Positions 59,097 through 64,000 of a stretch of DNA of 64,000 nucleotides are shown here, piece after piece; position 1 is the first letter of the stretch; each line of letters opens with the position of its first letter. Location: NCBI GenBank assembly GCA_024036415.1, contig JAMWET010006788.1, positions 313,001 through 377,000 of the forward strand, in the 5' to 3' direction. The translations under genes were made by a program, and so were the position numbers. The notes under the pieces were generated by a model that made no database searches, was not told the origin of the DNA, and saw only the letters and a program-made list of their open reading frames with translations. Origin of the DNA: Prochilodus magdalenae (taxonomy: Eukaryota; Chordata; Actinopteri; Characiformes; Prochilodontidae).

Positions 59097-62000
59097 GGTC
59101 AGTTTTGTATCAGTATCATGTTTTGAAACAGTAGTCTGAGATTTGGGTATTTCTGCCCCTCACCATTCAGGAGTCTGGTCTTGGATAGCTGGAAATGACC
59201 GCCCCAGCTGTGTTATAAAGATGGCCGCTGAGCGAACAGACTCTCGGTCAAGCTGTATTGCTTGTGTCTGGCGAGTGGGGTTAAAACCTGCAGTGTGGAG
59301 AAGTTTGTGGGTGTTGTGGCTTCTCTGAACACCCAGGAACTTCTCCACAACAGTGTTTGGGGGTCTTCTGTCTAAATGGTGCATAGTTTAGCTTAGTAGC
59401 TTCGACTGTATGTGTGCTGGGTGCAGCAGTAAAGCAGAGTTTCTCACTTTTATCAGCATTAAAATTATTTGTTGTATTTTGTAAACACTTTTTTAACGTT
59501 TTGCTGGAAAAAAATTAGCCACTTTTCCTCTTTTGGATAAAAAAAAGGTGCCGCTTTTGATTTTCAGCTGAATCGTTTCAGTAACAGTGCCGTCCAAACA
59601 TACAAGCCCTTATAAGAGCCCTGCACTAATGTAGTCTCGTCTTATTGAAACCACTTGTTTGGCATTGGTTAAGCCTTGACAATAGCCATGGCGTGCCTGG
59701 AATAGCATATTGTGCTATTCATATTGTGGCATAATTGATCACAGTAACAATAGATACTGTCACGTTGCCCACTTCTAGTGTGTATCAGTGTGCACTTTGG
59801 AACAGTCCCTCACATCACTAAGCTCTTGCCGTGCCATGTTGTGCCAGAGGTCCGTCGAGCCTTGAGGAACGGATGATTTGATGAAAGCGCTTTTGATTTC
59901 AGACAGATGTCACAAGTCATCGCAGTCTGACCTTAAGAAAGACCGAACTCTGCACACACTGGCCATCCATCCACCAATCCTCAGTCCTCAGGAGCTAGCA
60001 TGCCGTGCTGGCTAACGATCCGAAATGTGTCTTCCAGAAAACGGCGTGTAAACAGGGAAAACATATGTGCGGCATAACCGGCTGCCAATAAACTGATTCA
60101 CTTTGGTCGAGCCATTTCGTCATGGTGTTTTGCAACGGTGTGTTTCGTTGCACTCCCCTCGGGATGCTGGCCACTATGGTGATACAGCAGCGCTCGAAAG
60201 TCATGCGTTTTTCCGGACTCCGCTCCAGAGCCCTGTAGATGTAACATTTAGCTGGAGCGCTCTTCCAGAGACAGTGTCTGTGTGCTGTTTGCATTGCGAC
60301 AGGAACAATCCCACTGTTTTCCAGACCCCAGAGTGGACGCCTAAATTGGTCAGTCCACCCTTCCCCTCCTCTGCCTCCACACCACCCCCCTACTCAGCAT
60401 GCACACACACATGCGCGCACACACACGCACCCTTCCTTTCCTCTGTGTGCTCCCCTCCCCTCATCCCATGTTCTCCTCTCCTTATTTGGGCAGAGTGCTT
60501 GGGAGCGTGGGGCGACTGGGCTGGGGTGGGGAAGAGGGCAGAGAGGGAGGGTGCTCAGAGAGAGAAAGAGGGAGAGAGAGTGAGTGAGTGAGAGGGAGCT
60601 CGAGCCGTGCTTCCTTAATAAGGAGATGTCTGGAATTTAAGCCCAACTCTCCAATAGAGCGCCTTCTCTTCTACATGCGACCCCCCCCCCCTCTCAATAT
60701 CCCACCCTCCCCTGACACACATACACTACAGAGGATATTGAGAAGAATATCTGGCTGTGGCTCAGTCACAGAAGGCCCTACGGAGATCGTTATCTCTACG
60801 TAATGATGTGTGCTAGGATTATGTAGTATCATCATGCCGTAGTTTTGTAACTTTTCATCAAAGCCCTCGGAGTGATAAAACCATCACGCCACTCTGAGCC
60901 TGTCTTGATTTAACCAAACAGAGAAGGCGGAGGAGGGGGTGGGCAAACCGGAGATTTCCTCAGGGGTGGGGTGATGCGATAAAATCTTATCACGATACCT
61001 AAAAAAAAAAATTATATCACGATACCCAAAGTCATGTTTTTCATACATGCTGTGCCTCACAGTATTTATTTAGAGACAGACTGATCAGAATTTGAAGGTT
61101 ACCATGTCAATAACTAGTGATCTGCATTTCCTGAAACATGGAATGGTTGCAGAAACACGGAATAACTACGCAGCCTAAACGCTTCCCATTTCCTGATGGG
61201 CTGTGGCTGCTAAGGGAGGAACGAGGGATGCATAGACAACACATAGAGGAGTGTGGGTCAGTATTGCTGTGGAATAGAGTTAGGGGTCTGCTGTGAACGA
61301 GTAAATGCAGTTTGGTGTCTGTAGGTTAACAGAAACAATAGGTTTTGGGTGTGGGACTCTGGGGTGTGGGGGGATTGTCAAACCGATGTCGGAGGTGGCC
61401 GTCTGTCTTAAGATGGTGTATCAGAAATTGTGTCTATGGGTTGAGCAGAAGTTTACTGAATAGATAGGCATGCACTTTCCCATCCCATTTATTCTTAATG
61501 GGGGGAAAATGTGTGGAACGATCTGTTGCTATGCGGAAACCGTGCATCCAATCACAAAACTGTATACAAGCACACCGTTCCCTATCACACAGAACAGTCT
61601 GGAGATTCAACAATGACCAATATGTGATGCCAGTGACCCCATGTCTCTCTCCGTGTTAACCGGGTGGTCCTAATCTTGGGTAACTCTTTTGTAAGCGTTC
61701 CACTGGCCAATCACAAGGCTGACATCTCTGGCCCCACCCACACAAAACAAAACAGTTGGGTGAAACTTGCCACCCTTTCATTCCTTTATCCATACCCCTT
61801 TATCCTATACCTTGTTCCTACATCTGTTCTTTCATTCACCTGTTTGCTCGTCCGTCTCTATCTGTCACCGGTTTTGTTCAGTTAGTGTCACATAGAAGCT
61901 GGATAATAATGTTAGTCCTGTAGGAGCCGTGGAGCAGGCTTGGAGCATTGCTGTCAATCAAGCTGCTTCTTAGCCACTCCCACAAAGTTCTCAGGTAGAT

Positions 62001-62663
62001 TAGACTGTGGTGCAGCATGTCACAAGGATCATAAACTCCTATGTATTTTATATATGTGTATATTTCATGAATACAGACGACATGTGCGCTAGAATTCCAA
62101 ATCCCTAAGAGACAGATTTGCCGTACGGCAAAGTCACTAACACTTTCCCAGCTCTTTTCATTAGGCAGACTTGTAACATAAACAGCAGTAAGCTCTTTAA
62201 TGGGCCAAACCGGCATCTTACAATTATCAATTATGAATTAGGGACTTATTTGAATCACATGAATCAAATAAAGCGCTGCGTGCAGAATGAGAGGTAACTG
62301 GCTAGCACAGTGAGTCACACCTAATTACACTATGACATTTTGGTGCAGCTGTAGTAGCAGCACTTATCTGACTCACACTCCTTACAGCTCAAAACTCCAA
62401 CACAGCTCTGCCGGAATAGAAACAGTGGCTGATTGAACAACTGGCTGATTACCAACTCTGTGTGGTGAGGAAAAGTCTTCCCATTCTGTTCTGGGCCGAG
62501 TCTGGAGCAGCCCTAATAAATACATAATACAGGAACAGACTAGGAAACTTAGTTCATCGTCCTGTTTATGAATATAATGCTATTAGCTTTGCTTTCGTAA
62601 CTGTAGTGTCTGTATATCAGAACCTGGGGTGGGGGTGATCCAAAGCCGTGAGACCTTAAGACC
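59097..62663. other. Presumed intron or intergenic, nothing firm
   Basis: No coding exon or RNA gene recognised. A CA-rich stretch lies near 60400-60425, a GA-rich stretch near 60560-60595 and a C-run near 60680-60690. Confidence 0.4.
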
Positions 62664-63410
62664 TTTTTTTTTTTTTTTTTTTTTTTATGGCTGTGAAACC
62701 TGCCCTTTCCTGATCTCTTTATTCTTTATTTAATACGCTGTTACATATAATTAGAATATCATATGAATAGTTGACATTGTTAATTCAAGTTTAAATATGT
62801 TTAATTCTAAGGTTAAGCTGTAACACCTAGAGCCGAGCTTTCAGGTTGAAGTTATAAGCAGTGTTAAAGACTGAGCTGCTGTTTGAGTGAAGCACAATAC
62901 AGGTCAGTCCATTAGAGCAGATTAGAGGCACAATAAGAAAAACAGCCTGTTTCATTCCAAGACATAAAACTAGGTTGTACAGGTCAGCCCATCGCAGCAG
63001 ATTAAAGGCACAATAAGAAAAACAGCTTGTTTCATTCCAAGACATAAAACTAGGTTGTACAGGTCAGCCCATCGCAGCAGATTAAAGGCACAATAAGAAA
63101 AACAGCTTGTTTCATTCTAAAGCTTAAAAACCTGCCTTTAGATGATGTCTTTAATCTTAAGTTAATATGCTATTTTATATATCATTTTTATATCATATAA
63201 AGTGCTGTTGTTAAATGTAGTCAAGTTTGAATATGTTTAATTCTAAGGTTAAGGTGTAACTCCTAGTGCCAAGCATTCATGTTGAAGTTTTAACCAGTGT
63301 TTAAGCCTGAGCTCCTGTTTGAATGGAACACAGTACAGGCCAGTCCATCAGAGCAGATTAAAGGCACAATAAGAAAACAGCACAGTTTCATTCTAAGGCA
63401 GAAAAAGAGC
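62664..63410. repeat. Duplicated repeat: about 436-bp unit with an inner 80-bp tandem
   Basis: A T-run (62664-62686) opens the first unit. gtttaattctaaggttaag and the following 150 bp occur at about 62799 and again at about 63235, a period near 436 bp. Inside the first unit, an 80-bp segment starting aggcacaataagaaaaacag occurs at 62926, 63006 and 63086, the last two nearly identical. The motif recurs once more at about 63357. Confidence 0.85.
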
Positions 63411-64000
63411 TTCTCGGAAACAGCATGTACCAATGCACTTCACACTAGTTGATCGCATGCAAGCATAAAATACAGGAAACATATGGGCCCTTTAATTCCA
63501 GGGCCAATGACGATTCTAGTTTAGGACATGGCTTAATATGTGTCTGTTGAAACGAGCCGGTGCGCTATATTATGCGTTTGGAATATCTTGACAGTATGAA
63601 ATCCCAGTTTTGTGAGTCGATTTATAAACTGAGCGCATATACAAGCCATATACACACAACGTGCATCAGAAAACTCCAGTTATGCTGGTCTGTGTGCATG
63701 CGCTTCCTCCTCTCGGTGCCTTTAAGGGTCAGGAGCTGCCATGGATGACCTTTGCTCTCTGTGTTGATGTGTATATATCGGTGCGCACACAACACACGCG
63801 TGCGCTCACCAAGCTGCTGAAAGGTAGCTCTGCTCAAGTTCTGCTAGAACTCAGCTTGAAGGTTCAGCACCATCACTCTTCATGTGCAGGGCTCAGGTTT
63901 ACCTCCTGGACTCCACCAGGCCAAATTTGGGCCTTCCCTGGGGAATGCGGAGCCCATTTTTACCTCTCCTTAAACTCTGCTCAGCCCCCCACGCATCTGC
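63411..64000. other. Nothing recognised to window end
   Basis: No exon, RNA gene or element supported. Confidence 0.4.

Noticed and set aside
60608..60618. CArG box for SRF at ccttaataagg
   Set aside because: Seven A/T bases separate CC and GG; the consensus has six.

Overview
The window is teleost fish genomic DNA. It has one spliced vertebrate gene with long introns, and the space between exons is filled with Tc1-like transposons, tRNA-headed SINEs, LINE tails, MITEs and long AT, GATA, GT and CT microsatellites, which is typical of fish. The mix of repeats suggests an otophysan such as a characiform, but that is recollection of similar repeats and was not tested.

The gene I can read completely is tulp1 (tubby-like protein 1, a photoreceptor protein) on the + strand. 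Fourteen coding exons run from the ATG at 12307 to the TAA at 34942. Every intron is GT-AG, all phases agree, and the total is 1623 nt, or 540 residues plus stop. Exons 1-8 encode a lysine/acidic low-complexity N-terminal half. Exons 9-14 encode the tubby domain, with both family signatures and the usual C-terminus. A TATA box and an untranslated first exon are proposed near 11463-11589, and two poly(A) signals lie at 35027 and 35851. The teleost copy (tulp1a or tulp1b) cannot be decided from this window.

Layout: 1-11.4 kb is intergenic and packed with old transposons. 11.4-35.9 kb is tulp1, its introns holding a large AT-rich inverted repeat, SINEs, LINE pieces and nested DNA transposons. 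35.9-40.4 kb is intergenic with a Tc1 deletion derivative, a SINE and a tRNA-Gly-like pseudogene. 40.46-44.42 kb is a tandem array of about 30 diverged monomers of about 130-145 bp, each with a short palindrome. The array stops just before a CpG-rich segment (44.56-45.31 kb) that looks like the promoter and untranslated first exon(s) of a second + strand gene, whose coding part lies beyond the window. In human, TEAD3 lies just downstream of TULP1 in the same orientation, so tead3 is a reasonable but unproven identity. 45.3-64 kb has no recognisable coding exon and is probably that gene's first intron plus repeats.

The best candidates for something undescribed are: (i) the palindrome-bearing array between tulp1 and the next promoter; (ii) a Tc1 deletion-derivative family in which three of four copies keep an open 54-codon frame for only the DNA-binding domain; (iii) repeat-like symmetric phase-1 exons in the tulp1 N-terminus; and (iv) a LINE remnant ending right at the tulp1 start-codon exon.
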